Below are positions 33,741-42,764 of a DNA stretch of 64,000 bases, one piece after another; position 1 is the stretch's first letter; every line of letters begins with the position of its first letter. The stretch spans positions 62,001 through 126,000 of the forward strand of contig NZ_PYVW01000006.1 of assembly GCF_003056355.1 (NCBI RefSeq). Direction: 5' to 3'. The notes beneath the pieces are model-generated. The model had not been told where the DNA came from. It saw only the letters and a program-made list of their open reading frames with translations, and ran no database searches. The position numbers were made by a program, and so were the translations under genes. Source of the DNA: Devosia naphthalenivorans. GTDB lineage: Bacteria > Pseudomonadota > Alphaproteobacteria > Rhizobiales > Devosiaceae.

Positions 33741-34950
33741 GGCTCACCTCCAGCTCTGGCGGTAGCCAGGCAGTTCCGACGAACGGGGAATGGGCTGGAT
33801 TGACGACGGTGAAGACGTAGGCGAGGTCCCGCCACTCGTAGTTGCCCGCCACATGTTCGTCGCCCTTGTGGAGCGAGATCGCCAGCGAGTAATTGCCGAT
33901 GCCCAGATTGGCGGGGAAGCTGAAGCTGTATTGGATGCGCTCGCCTTTGTGCGGCGCGAGAATGCGCTGGAGGTGGAAGGTATTGGTGCCAAAGATCGGC
34001 TGGCCGAGGCGATCCCTAATCATGTAGCCGACGACCATTTCGGGAAGATCCTGATGGATATCGGCCATGACGCGCAGGGTCACGGGCTCGCCAACGGACA
34101 CCGTTTCGATCCGCTCCCCGGCCGCGTTCAGCAGTTCCACCGCGGCGATGCTGGCTTCGCCCGTGCCCGACGTGGTCTGGGTGCGGCCGCCCGGCAGGAC
34201 GACCTGTTTGACCTCATAGCCTTCCTTGCGAGCGATCAGCGCATTGTAGAGATCCATCACATCCTGCGGATGGCCGTCCATCAGCACCTTGCCATCCGAG
34301 AGCAGCAATACGCGGTCGCATAGGCTGACGATGGAGGCTCGATCATGCGAGACCAGGAGGAGCGTGGTGCCTTGCTTCTGGAACTCACGGATGCGGCTGA
34401 AACTCTTGTGCTGGAAATAGGCGTCGCCGACCGAAAGGGCTTCATCGACGATCAGGATTTCGGGCCGGCGGGCAGTTGCGACGGCGAAGGCGACACGCAT
34501 CTGCATGCCGCTCGAATAGGTGCGCATGGGCTGCTCGAAATAGGCGTTGATGCCGGCGAATTCTTCGATACCGGGCATGAGCGCGCTGATTTCGTCCGAT
34601 CCGATACCCATCATGCTGGCGGTGTTGACGACATTTTCGCGGCCGGTCAGATCGCCATTGAAGCCCATGCCGAGTTCGAGAATAGCGGCAACCCGGCCAT
34701 CGATATGGACGGACCCGGCTGTGGGCTGCAGCGTGCCGGTGATGATCTTGAGGAGGGTCGATTTGCCGGCGCCATTTTCGCCCACGATGCCGACGGCACT
34801 GCCGCGCTCGACGGAAAAATCGAGCCCACGCAGCACATGCACTTCCTTGGCCGGCGCGATGTTGAGACCGAACCAACCCGCAATGCGGTGCCATTCATGG
34901 CGATAGCTGCGGAAGGACTTGCTGAGACCCTCGACCCTGAGCACGCTCAT
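33730..34950 (-). CDS. wzt: Polysaccharide ABC exporter ATPase Wzt with C-terminal glycan-binding domain
   Basis: Cytoplasmic ATPase that powers export of an undecaprenyl-linked polysaccharide. Walker A is GENGAGKST (residues 57-65), the signature is TYSSGMQMR and Walker B is PEILIVDEALSVGD, with the switch LLVSHD. Residues about 270-406 form a beta-sandwich typical of Wzt C-terminal domains that read the modified end of the O-chain (EPVTLRVMADIHQDLPEMVVGYMIRDRLGQPIFGTNT). ATG 34950 overlaps the wzm stop by 4 nt. The long C-terminus, together with the downstream methyltransferase, suggests chain-length control by end-modification. Confidence 0.93.
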   Translation of the reverse strand: MSVLRVEGLSKSFRSYRHEWHRIAGWFGLNIAPAKEVHVLRGLDFSVERGSAVGIVGENGAGKSTLLKIITGTLQPTAGSVHIDGRVAAILELGMGFNGDLTGRENVVNTASMMGIGSDEISALMPGIEEFAGINAYFEQPMRTYSSGMQMRVAFAVATARRPEILIVDEALSVGDAYFQHKSFSRIREFQKQGTTLLLVSHDRASIVSLCDRVLLLSDGKVLMDGHPQDVMDLYNALIARKEGYEVKQVVLPGGRTQTTSGTGEASIAAVELLNAAGERIETVSVGEPVTLRVMADIHQDLPEMVVGYMIRDRLGQPIFGTNTFHLQRILAPHKGERIQYSFSFPANLGIGNYSLAISLHKGDEHVAGNYEWRDLAYVFTVVNPAHSPFVGTAWLPPELEVSRAG

Positions 34951-35741
34951 AGCACGTCCACCATTTCGGCGCTGGCCCGGCGGAACAGGAACATGGCGAG
35001 GGGCAAGAGGATGAGCACCAGCACGACGATATAAAGCACGCTGCTCCATTGCAGGGGCTGCGCGTAGACCACCAGGCGGTGGTAGCTATCGACGATGTGG
35101 AACATGGGGCTGAGTTCGAGCAGGCTATGGAAGCGCTCGGGGATGATGTTGACCGGGTAGATGATCGGGGTGAACCAGAACACCACCTGCAGCAGGATGG
35201 GCACGACCTGTTCGATATCGCGGATGAAGACGTTCAATACGCCCAGGATCATGCCGATGCAGGCGGCAAAGGCCGAAACCAGCAGGGCCGCAGGGACGAC
35301 CAGCAGGATTGCCGGGGTGATCGGATGACCGAACAGGGCAAACAACACGCACATGACCACTAACAGCGCTGCGTTGTTGATGAGGGCGGTGCCAACGGCG
35401 ATGACAGGCAGGACGATGCGCGGGAAACGCACCTTCTTGATGACATTGGCGTTGGCGATGAACACCTTCATCAGCCGGTCGACGATTTCGGAGAAGAGGT
35501 TCCAGGCGAGGAGGCCGGACAGCAGATAGATGGCGTAGCCAAAGGTGTTGTCGATGCCCGGGATGCGCGACGCCATCAAGCCCGAGAGGATGAAGGCGTA
35601 GATGCTGACCTGTGCCAGCGGATTGAGCACGACCCAGGCGAATCCCAGGCGGCTCCGGACGAAGCGCGTCTTGAAATCGGCAAGGATGGAACTCGCGACA
35701 TAGGCGCGAAAGCTCCACAAGCTGCGTAGTAAACCGAGCAT
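34947..35741 (-). CDS. wzm: Polysaccharide ABC exporter permease Wzm
   Basis: ABC-2 type membrane subunit with about six helices. It begins LRSLWSFRAYVASSILADFKTRFVRSRLGFAWVVLNPLAQVSIYAFILSGL (region 35735-35580) and has the family motif WFTPIIYPVNIIPE. It forms the channel that passes the lipid-linked polysaccharide to the periplasmic face. ATG 35741 is preferred over the TTG one codon earlier. It heads the operon wzm-wzt-methyltransferase-glycosyltransferase. Its upstream region contains a TACGTAGTTT motif also found upstream of the S-layer-like gene. Confidence 0.92.
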   Translation of the reverse strand: MLGLLRSLWSFRAYVASSILADFKTRFVRSRLGFAWVVLNPLAQVSIYAFILSGLMASRIPGIDNTFGYAIYLLSGLLAWNLFSEIVDRLMKVFIANANVIKKVRFPRIVLPVIAVGTALINNAALLVVMCVLFALFGHPITPAILLVVPAALLVSAFAACIGMILGVLNVFIRDIEQVVPILLQVVFWFTPIIYPVNIIPERFHSLLELSPMFHIVDSYHRLVVYAQPLQWSSVLYIVVLVLILLPLAMFLFRRASAEMVDVL

Positions 35742-35884
35742 CAATGCCGACCGGCATCGTTAGGGAATTCCGCGTTCATCACGATGCCATTCCCTAGAAT
35801 CCAATTATTCCTGCGCCAGTGGGCTATGCCTTAGCAGATCAAAACAGGAACAACATTCTAGGGAAACTACGTATACTTACTCGG

Positions 35885-35959
35885 CGTCATTCCCGCGAAC
35901 GCGGGAATCTCACTTTTGCGCTGAAGTGAAGTGGGATTCCCGCTTTCGCGGGAATGACG
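35885..35959. repeat. 75-bp palindromic dispersed repeat (REP-like), copy 2
   Basis: It has exactly the same length and end sequences as the copy at 1819-1893 (CGTCATTCCCGCG ... CGCGGGAATGACG), with the inner inverted pair TCACTT/AAGTGGGA. It lies between the wzm promoter region and the 3' end of the type I secretion operon. The remaining intergenic sequence (35742-35884) is AT-richer and probably carries the wzm promoter. Confidence 0.9.
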
Positions 35960-36009
35960 CGGCGGGTGACGGGCGTGACGCTGTGGGTGAGGTGACAAGA
36001 ACCCGCCGC

Positions 36010-37320
36010 CTATTCCTCGCGCATGCTCTTGTCGAGCGAGTCGCGGATCGGTTTGACGAGATAGTCGACCATGGTGCGTTCGCCAGTGACGATGATGGCG
36101 TCGGCGGGCATGCCGGGCAGGATGCGGCCCTTGATCATCTCGGGCACATTGCCCTCCGGCACGCTGATGCGGGCGAGGTAGTATGCCGGTTCACGGCTGT
36201 CTTCGGGGTAGATCAGGTCCGGTGACAGCACATCGACCGTGCCGAAGATGGTGGGGATGTTGCGGCTGGAGAAGGCCGGGAACTTGACTTCCGAGACCTG
36301 GCCGGGCGCCAGGCTATCGATATCGAGCGGGCGCACCTGGGCGTTGATGACAAGCGCTTCGTCCTGGGGCACGATTTCCATCATCGTTTCCGCCGGGCGC
36401 ACGACGCCACCCATGGTGTGGACGCGGATGTTCTGGACGATGCCGCTTTGCGGGGCGCGGATCAGCGTGCGGGAATTGATATCCTCGGCAACCACAAGAC
36501 GCTCGGTGATCTCGTTGAGTTCGGCCAAGGTGTCCTTGAGTTCGGAGGCGGCGCGCTCCTGGTATTCCTGGTTGGTCTGCACGATCTGCAGTTCGGTTTC
36601 GATGATGCTCTGGTAGGCGCGGGCCGATTCGGAAATCAGCTGGCCGAAACTGCCGGTGAGGGCCGCGCTGTCGCGATCCATGGCGGTGATCTGGTTGGTG
36701 CGCACCACGCCCGTGCTTTCGCCGCCACGCAGGCGGGCGATTTCGGCGTCGATCGAGGCCTGCTGGCGCTGGATGGAATCACGCTGCACGGTGAGGCCCG
36801 CGATCTGCTGGTGGAACTGCTCGATGCGGGATTCGAGGATACTGATCTTGCTGTCGCGGATCGCCTTGCGCTCGTTGAAGAGCTGGCCTTGCCCGGCGAT
36901 GGCGGTGGCCAGGGCAGCCTTGTCCTCGAGCTCGCCGATGGCGGCGAAATCGGGTTCGGCCAGATTGGCGCGTTCCGCTTCAAGGCGCTTTTCGGTGGCG
37001 CGCAGCACGGCGACGCGCTGCTGCAGGATGGACTGGTTGGCCTGCGCCTGGGTGGGCAACAGGCGCACCAGCGCTTGCCCGGCTTCGACGGACTGGCCTT
37101 CGGTCACCATGATCTCGGCAACGATGCCACCTTCGAGGTGCTGGATCTGCTTGCGGTTGGATTCCACGGCAACGACGCCCGGCGCGATGACGGCGCTATC
37201 GAGCGGGGCCGTGGCGGCCCAGACGCCCATGACGCCAAAGGTGGCGCCGATGGTCACGAAGCCCATCAGGATGAATGGCGTCGGAGAATAGCGGCGGGTC
37301 GTGGGTTTGGCTTTTACCAT
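36010..37320 (-). CDS. Type I secretion periplasmic adaptor (HlyD/PrsE family)
   Basis: Membrane fusion protein that links the inner-membrane ABC exporter to an outer-membrane TolC-like channel. One N-terminal transmembrane helix (PFILMGFVTIGATFGVMGVWAATAP), the lipoyl half-motif GVVAVESNRKQIQHLEGGIVAEIMVTEGQSVEAGQALVRL, a long coiled-coil hairpin (about residues 105-275) and the closing RTLIRAPQSGIVQNIRVHTMGGVV are all classical. Length (436 aa) is normal. It is 15 nt downstream of the ABC gene, last in the operon. No TolC homologue is encoded in the window. Confidence 0.94.
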   Translation of the reverse strand: MVKAKPTTRRYSPTPFILMGFVTIGATFGVMGVWAATAPLDSAVIAPGVVAVESNRKQIQHLEGGIVAEIMVTEGQSVEAGQALVRLLPTQAQANQSILQQRVAVLRATEKRLEAERANLAEPDFAAIGELEDKAALATAIAGQGQLFNERKAIRDSKISILESRIEQFHQQIAGLTVQRDSIQRQQASIDAEIARLRGGESTGVVRTNQITAMDRDSAALTGSFGQLISESARAYQSIIETELQIVQTNQEYQERAASELKDTLAELNEITERLVVAEDINSRTLIRAPQSGIVQNIRVHTMGGVVRPAETMMEIVPQDEALVINAQVRPLDIDSLAPGQVSEVKFPAFSSRNIPTIFGTVDVLSPDLIYPEDSREPAYYLARISVPEGNVPEMIKGRILPGMPADAIIVTGERTMVDYLVKPIRDSLDKSMREE

Positions 37321-37335
37321 TGGTTTGATCCTTCG

Positions 37336-39051
37336 CTATGCAGAGATCTGCGCAGCCGCCTGGGGCGGGCGCGGGTCGGCAGCGGCAGCAGCCATGGGTT
37401 GCAGGAATTGGCGGGTGGGGACGAACCGCTGCACGCGGCCGTCCTTCATCACCAGCGTCATGTCGGCCTGGCTCAGCAGGTTCATCTTGTGGCTGACGAA
37501 CACCACGGTGGTGGCGCGCTGCTTGATGCTGGCGAGGGCATGCATCAGGGCGGTTTCGCCTTCGGAGTCGAGATTGGCATTGGGTTCGTCGAGCACGATC
37601 AGCGATGGATTGCCGAACAGCGCACGCGCCAGGCCCACGCGCTGGCGCTGACCGCCGGACAGTGAGCGCCCGCCAATACCGATTTCGGTGTCGTAGCCCT
37701 GGGGCAATTTCTGGATCATGTCGTGTACGCCGGCCAGCTTGGCGGCGGCCACGATGTCCTTGTCGTCGGCATCGCGGAAGCGGGCGATGTTCTCGGCGAT
37801 GGTGCCGGCGAAGAGTTCCACTTCCTGGGGGAGATAGCCGACATAGGCGCCCAGTTCGTCGGAATTGTAGTGGCCGATCTCGGTGCCATCGAGGCGCACG
37901 GTGCCCGACACGGTCGGCCAGACGCCGACCAGCGTACGCACGAGGCTCGATTTACCGGCGCCGCTGGGGCCGACGACGGCCAGGGTCTGGCCCGGCTCGA
38001 TGGCGAAGGTGACGCCCTGCAGCACCGGCGTGCGGCTGCCGGGGACGAGCGCCATCAGGCCTTCGACGACAAGGCGGCCGTCGGGGGCGGGCAGAGCGGT
38101 GCGCTCGATATCGGCGGGGATCTGGGCGAACATGGATTTGAGCCGGCGATAGGATTGCCGCGCGCCCACGAAATTCTTCCACTGGCCGACCACCTGATCG
38201 ACGGGGGCCAGGGCGCGCCCCATCATGATGGACGCCGCCACCATGACGCCGGCGGACATTTCGCCCTGCAGCACCAGATAGGCGCCGACGCCCAGGATGG
38301 CGACCTGCAGGCCGGCGCGGACGAACTTGGAAATCGAGGAAATCACCCCTGCCCGGTCGCTGGCCGAGGCCTGCAGATCCATCATCCGATCGTGCCGCTC
38401 GAGCCAGCGGTCGCGGAGCTGGCCTTCCATGCCCATGGCGCGGATGACTTCGGCATTCTGCAGCGTCGTGGAGGCGAATTGCTGGGCGGCCTGGTTGACG
38501 TTCTGCGCCTCGTCCAGGGTCTTCTTGGTGGTCAATTCGCTGATCAGCGCGAGGACGAACACGATGGTGGCGCCACCCAGGGCGACTGTGCCGATCCAGG
38601 GATGGAACAGGAAGCAGACGATAAGAAACAGTGGCACCCAGGGCACGTCGCACATGGCGGTGAGGCCCGAGCCGGTGAGGAATTCGCGCAGGCGGCCGAC
38701 ATCGGACAGCGCGGCTTGCGAATTGCCGCCGGGGTTGGCGAGGCTCGCCTTGAGCACTCGGTGGAACAGCGGAGCCGACAGCGCCTCGTCGAACTGATAG
38801 CCGGTGCGGACCAGGACGCGCGAGCGCAGGAACTCCAGCAAGCCATGGACCATCAGCATGGAGCCGGCGATCACGGTCAGCATGACCAGCGTGGTTTCGT
38901 TGCGGCTCTGCAGCACGCGATCATAGATCTGCAGCATGTAGAGCGGGCCGACGAACAGCAGGATATTGATCGCGGCGCTGAAGATCAGCGTGCTCCAGAT
39001 GATCTTCTTGTAAATGCCAAGGGCACGCTGGAATACATCAGGTTGGGACAT
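37336..39051 (-). CDS. Type I secretion ABC exporter (PrtD/PrsD/RsaD family)
   Basis: A six-helix membrane domain (IYKKIIWSTLIFSAAINILLFVGPLYMLQIYDRVLQSRNETTLVMLT onward, region about 39010-38150) is fused to an ATPase. The ATPase has Walker A GPSGAGKSS near residue 360, the Q-loop YLPQEVELFAGTIAENIARF, signature LSGGQRQRVGLARAL near 461 and Walker B LIVLDEPNANLD near 484. There is no N-terminal C39 peptidase domain, as expected for RTX and S-layer exporters. It recognises the C-terminal signal of its substrate, most likely the product of 40019-42220, three genes upstream in the same operon. Confidence 0.94.
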   Translation of the reverse strand: MSQPDVFQRALGIYKKIIWSTLIFSAAINILLFVGPLYMLQIYDRVLQSRNETTLVMLTVIAGSMLMVHGLLEFLRSRVLVRTGYQFDEALSAPLFHRVLKASLANPGGNSQAALSDVGRLREFLTGSGLTAMCDVPWVPLFLIVCFLFHPWIGTVALGGATIVFVLALISELTTKKTLDEAQNVNQAAQQFASTTLQNAEVIRAMGMEGQLRDRWLERHDRMMDLQASASDRAGVISSISKFVRAGLQVAILGVGAYLVLQGEMSAGVMVAASIMMGRALAPVDQVVGQWKNFVGARQSYRRLKSMFAQIPADIERTALPAPDGRLVVEGLMALVPGSRTPVLQGVTFAIEPGQTLAVVGPSGAGKSSLVRTLVGVWPTVSGTVRLDGTEIGHYNSDELGAYVGYLPQEVELFAGTIAENIARFRDADDKDIVAAAKLAGVHDMIQKLPQGYDTEIGIGGRSLSGGQRQRVGLARALFGNPSLIVLDEPNANLDSEGETALMHALASIKQRATTVVFVSHKMNLLSQADMTLVMKDGRVQRFVPTRQFLQPMAAAAADPRPPQAAAQISA

Positions 39052-39104
39052 TTAAAGCGCGTCGCTTTCATGTTGGTCGGTTCGGCACGGCGTGGCGCCG
39101 ATAG

Positions 39105-39914
39105 TCAGTCGTTGAACATGCGATCCCAGTCGATGACGTCCTGGTTGCCGCCGCTCGGCTGGAACATGGCGGCCTCTTCGGCACGCCGCTGCTTGATCTG
39201 GCGCTCGCGCGCTTGCCTTGCTTCGGCGATGCGCGGCAGGAGCGAAAGGTTCGGCATGGACAGGAGCTGGGCATGGGCGAGTGCCAGGGCGCCGCCACGC
39301 AATTCCAGAAAAGCCGCGTCCGGCAGGGCGTTGAGCGCCGCTTCGTTGACGCGCAACAGGCCTTCGAGCTTCTTGCCATCGGGCGTTTGGGCGCCGCGCA
39401 CATCGATGGGCCAAGGCTCCAGCAGGCCGTGCTTGCGCAACTGACCGGCCAATTGATTGCTGCGCTGCAGTTGGCCGTTGACGGCTTCGAGGAATTTGAT
39501 GACTTCGGCGGTGGGCCTGGCGATGGCGCCGGATTCATCGAAAAACGGGCGCGTATTGTCGTCGTTGGGGCCGGCAAGACCGCTGGCTTCATCGATGCAG
39601 AGCACTTGTTTGCCCTCGCTATTGGCGATGGCGAAGGGGTGGGCGCGCAGCATGGCGGGGACGTAGCGGCCCAGCCAGGTGCCATCGGAGGCGACGAAAA
39701 GGCTGGAATTGGGCTCTATTCCGCAAATGGCGACGAGCCCGGCGACGTCGTTTTGCACGACGAAAGCGAGGGCGAATGTGGTGACGGCTTGCGCCAATTC
39801 GCTGGTGGCGATGCCGACCAGATGGCGATTTCGCGCGTGGGCATAGTTGCCCAGGGGGCGCCATTGGCGGTTCCGGTGACGCTCGGGAGATACTGCGTGC
39901 ACGGCACTTGCCAT
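39105..39914 (-). CDS. SapC-family protein
   Basis: ATG 39914 with AAGGAA 5-6 nt upstream starts MASAVHAVSPERHRNRQW. The region HLVGIATSELAQAVTTFALAFVVQNDVAGLVAICGIEPNSSLFVASDGTWLGRYVPAMLRAHPF is the SapC (PF07277) hallmark, and the C-terminus (NALPDAAFLELRGGALALAHAQLLSMPNLSLL) also fits. SapC was named from Campylobacter S-layer loci, and alphaproteobacterial members accompany type I secretion genes; the molecular role is not established. It sits between the S-layer-like gene and its exporter. Confidence 0.88.
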   Translation of the reverse strand: MASAVHAVSPERHRNRQWRPLGNYAHARNRHLVGIATSELAQAVTTFALAFVVQNDVAGLVAICGIEPNSSLFVASDGTWLGRYVPAMLRAHPFAIANSEGKQVLCIDEASGLAGPNDDNTRPFFDESGAIARPTAEVIKFLEAVNGQLQRSNQLAGQLRKHGLLEPWPIDVRGAQTPDGKKLEGLLRVNEAALNALPDAAFLELRGGALALAHAQLLSMPNLSLLPRIAEARQARERQIKQRRAEEAAMFQPSGGNQDVIDWDRMFND

Positions 39915-40018
39915 GAAATTTCCTTGAAGACGGACGGTGTATGAACGCAAGAAGTCGTAAACGGCAAAGACGGTGGGGGGCTGTCCCTCCACCGTCAGTT
40001 CACATGTCTAAAGACAGA

Positions 40019-42220
40019 TTAGAACGCGAAGTTAGCAGCGTCCAAATCACCCAAAGCCACGCCGACGAGGGTGATCGAACCGTCACCGGTATCGATCACA
40101 GCGTTACCGCCAACTTCAGTGGTAGCCGCGTTCACGTCCGCGAAGCTTGCGAAGCCAAGAGCGCCGAGATCGAGGGTGTCGCCACCCACGCCGAACTCGA
40201 AGTTGTCGACCGAGATATCACCGTCCAGAGTTTCACCAAAGGTGAGAACGTCAGAGGCAGCACCAGCGGCGTCGAGAACGATGCTAGAGGTGTCATCCAG
40301 GTTGCCAACGAGGATATCGATCCCGCCGTCGCTCAGTTCACCCGTCGTGATGAACGTGCCTTCGAAGCCGGACAAGTCCAAGGTCGCCAGTTCGTTTCCT
40401 GCATCGACAACAGCAGTCAGAGTAACGTCGCCTTCACCAGAGAAGGTGAGGGTTTCAGTGTCATCAAGCGTCAGCGTCGACACGATGAGGCTGTCATCTT
40501 CGTCAGCAACGGAGAACGAAGCAGATGTAACGCCAGTCAAGTTGAGATCCGTTACCGTTTCGTCAACTTCGTAGTCACCCCAGTACTCGGCGGACACCGA
40601 AGATATCTCTTCTGCATCGCCTACAACAAACGAGACATTGTCAGTATCGTCAAAGGTGATTGGACCCGCCTGCGTGCCATTGACCGCAAGGTAGACCGTG
40701 CCGTCAGTGAAGTTCTCAAGCTCGATAGCCTGACCGACATTGCCACGCAGCGCAACGGAAAGGAAATCGTCCCCGCTGATTTCAAGCGCAGCACCGCCCG
40801 CACCATAAACCTGCAGCACTTCGAAACCGGTCACGCCGCCTGCGGCTTCATCGACGTCATCAGCATCGATTGCTAGGCTATCGGCATCACCGGCGCCACC
40901 GTCGAGAGTGTCATCGCCGTTGAATTCACCGGCACCGAGTACGATCTGGTCGTCGCCAGCACCGAAAGTTGCCGTAAGGTCTTCGTCGTTGTCAGAGAGG
41001 TCGATGTTGACGCCGCCGGATGCCGCAGCAGCAGCAACGGTTGTCAGGTCTTCGAATTCAGTCGCGTTCTCATAGATGTTGACTTCGCCAGCGCCGCTGA
41101 TGGTCAACGTCTCAAGATCAAGCTCTTCGGCATCAACTTCCTCGACAATAAAGAAGTTGTCGCCTTCAGCAGTGACAGCCAGCGAAGTGACCGTGTCGCC
41201 GTCGGTATCGACAGTAAACGTGGAGTAAGAACCGTTATCGCCGAAGCCATCGACACTGAGGTTGATGTTGGCCTCATCGCCACCAAGCACGTCGCCATCA
41301 AAGCTAACGCCCACGTCAGCATCGGAGTCAACGACCGAAACATCTACGTTATTCTGCAGATCTACGAACGATACATCACCAAAGCTGTTGATCGACGAAA
41401 CAGTCTCAACGCCAACAGCATTGGTCATTAGTACGCCAACCGCACCACCGACAGCGTTGACTTCGATGTTTTCTACGTCGGTCGAACGAACGGTTGCACC
41501 GCCGGTGAGGAACAGTTCAAGCGTGTCAACGCCACCATTGCCATCGATCACGTCGCCGGGGTTGAAGGTCGTGCTATCACCGATGAAGGTGTCGTCAAGT
41601 TCAGAACCTTCGGTATCAACGCCGGGGCCAGAGGTGCCGGGAGCATCGATATTGTCCGAAAGGGTGATCGTCAGGCCTTCGTCTTCATCAATGCCATCGA
41701 TAAACGCGTCCGTTTCAGCCTTGCCAGCCTCTACCGATGCTTCAGTCTCATCAACGCCGTCGATAACGCCGATTGCCGCGCTGGCAGCGGCATCGTCATA
41801 GACAAAGCCTTCTTCATTGGCAGCTGACAAAGCAAAGTCGGCACCGACTTCGACCTTGTTGGCGACGATGGTGGCATCGGGCTCGGTCACAGCGCCCGAG
41901 ATCACGTTGAGGATGAAATCACCAACGTCGGCACCGTTTTCCAGCTCGGCGGTCCAGTAGGCGAGGCCTTCTGCGTCGGGAACGCGGTTGAACAGGTTCA
42001 TGTAAACCTGGGTGATGAACGCCTGTGGCGAAGCGATGTTCGGGTTGGCCAAATAGGGGTACTTGGTCGTGGATTCCGACTGCACCGAGAAGGACTCGGC
42101 AGCTTCGGCCAGCGTATAGCCTTCGGCCAGGCGGCCGACCCAGTAATTCAGACCCTCGGGATCGGGAGCACGGCCGAAATAGCCGATGTAGAGCGATGTA
42201 ATCTGTTCAACAGGCGTCAT
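40019..42220 (-). CDS. Large acidic S-layer-like / DUF4214 type I secretion substrate
   Basis: The first about 110 residues contain two DUF4214-type modules (LYIGYFGRAPDPEGLNYWVGRLAEG and VYMNLFNRVPDAEGLAYWTAELENG). Residues about 200-733 are Asp/Gly/Val/Thr-rich beta-strand repeats without cysteine (DDTFIGDSTTFNPGDVIDGNGGVDTLELF, FGAGDDQIVLGAGEFNGDDTLDGGAGD), including RTX-like GGxGxD units. It has no Sec signal and ends LGDLDAANFAF, a hydrophobic/aromatic end typical of type I secretion signals. The size, composition and adjoining exporter point to a secreted surface-layer protein. It is first gene of the operon; AGGA lies 8 nt before the ATG. The DNA is less GC-rich than its neighbours. 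Confidence 0.85.
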   Translation of the reverse strand: MTPVEQITSLYIGYFGRAPDPEGLNYWVGRLAEGYTLAEAAESFSVQSESTTKYPYLANPNIASPQAFITQVYMNLFNRVPDAEGLAYWTAELENGADVGDFILNVISGAVTEPDATIVANKVEVGADFALSAANEEGFVYDDAAASAAIGVIDGVDETEASVEAGKAETDAFIDGIDEDEGLTITLSDNIDAPGTSGPGVDTEGSELDDTFIGDSTTFNPGDVIDGNGGVDTLELFLTGGATVRSTDVENIEVNAVGGAVGVLMTNAVGVETVSSINSFGDVSFVDLQNNVDVSVVDSDADVGVSFDGDVLGGDEANINLSVDGFGDNGSYSTFTVDTDGDTVTSLAVTAEGDNFFIVEEVDAEELDLETLTISGAGEVNIYENATEFEDLTTVAAAAASGGVNIDLSDNDEDLTATFGAGDDQIVLGAGEFNGDDTLDGGAGDADSLAIDADDVDEAAGGVTGFEVLQVYGAGGAALEISGDDFLSVALRGNVGQAIELENFTDGTVYLAVNGTQAGPITFDDTDNVSFVVGDAEEISSVSAEYWGDYEVDETVTDLNLTGVTSASFSVADEDDSLIVSTLTLDDTETLTFSGEGDVTLTAVVDAGNELATLDLSGFEGTFITTGELSDGGIDILVGNLDDTSSIVLDAAGAASDVLTFGETLDGDISVDNFEFGVGGDTLDLGALGFASFADVNAATTEVGGNAVIDTGDGSITLVGVALGDLDAANFAF

Positions 42221-42683
42221 GTCTCATTCCTTTGTTGACGTACCCTCACCGACGCCAAACAGCGCCGCACGGCTTTGCCTGCGCCCGGCCATCATGAATG
42301 ACCAACAGGGGCAGACGAGGGATGCTTGAAAAACCTGGCCCGGACTTTGACGCCCGGATCTGCAGACTTCCCATCACGCCGGTCGCTGGACCGGCGAGAA
42401 AGAAAGTCACCTTATGCCATAATTTACAGTTACTTCTCCCATACGTAGTTTGCCGTAAGTACATAATCCAAGTATTATCTACGTAGTTTTCGCAGTATTA
42501 CTGTTTATACGACTCGTTATCGGCGCGTTATTTGATAAGCGCAGGAAATTATATTGGCAAGGGGGTGTACAGTAAATTTCATACCCGCTAGGGTTCTGTG
42601 GATTTTCAGCACCACATTCAAGCAGGACGGTCTAGACCTGCCATGGGCGCGGTAAAATACAGGAGAGCGGGCGCGGCAGCCGT
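42221..42683. other. AT-richer promoter region of S-layer-like operon
   Basis: No gene is visible in this 460-bp stretch. Base composition shifts sharply toward AT between about 42410 and 42600. Two copies of TACGTAGTTT occur at 42442-42451 and 42480-42489, and the inverse of the same decamer is upstream of wzm at 35864-35873. These may be regulator sites controlling surface-layer genes. A strong promoter for the abundant S-layer-like protein probably lies here on the minus strand, but I cannot place its -10 and -35 with confidence. Confidence 0.5.
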
Positions 42684-42720
42684 GTTGACGCTCTCTTCAC
42701 CTAACTATAGTTGAACTATA
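42684..42720 (+). promoter_or_regulatory. Promoter with overlapping repeat, upstream of XRE regulator
   Basis: TTGACG (42684-42689) and TATAGT (42706-42711) are spaced 16 bp, a good sigma-70-type pair. The -10 lies inside the palindrome AACTATAGTT (42703-42712), followed at 42714 by a further AACTATA half site. The overlap suggests autoregulation by the HTH protein encoded immediately downstream. Confidence 0.55.
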
Positions 42721-42764
42721 AACGGCCGCCGCGTTTTCGGGCGCAACCGATGAAGGACGAGACC

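Noticed and set aside
37723..39444. 573-codon plus-strand frame opposite the type I ABC exporter
   Set aside because: It spans two genes on the other strand that have unmistakable motifs; the translation is low-complexity.
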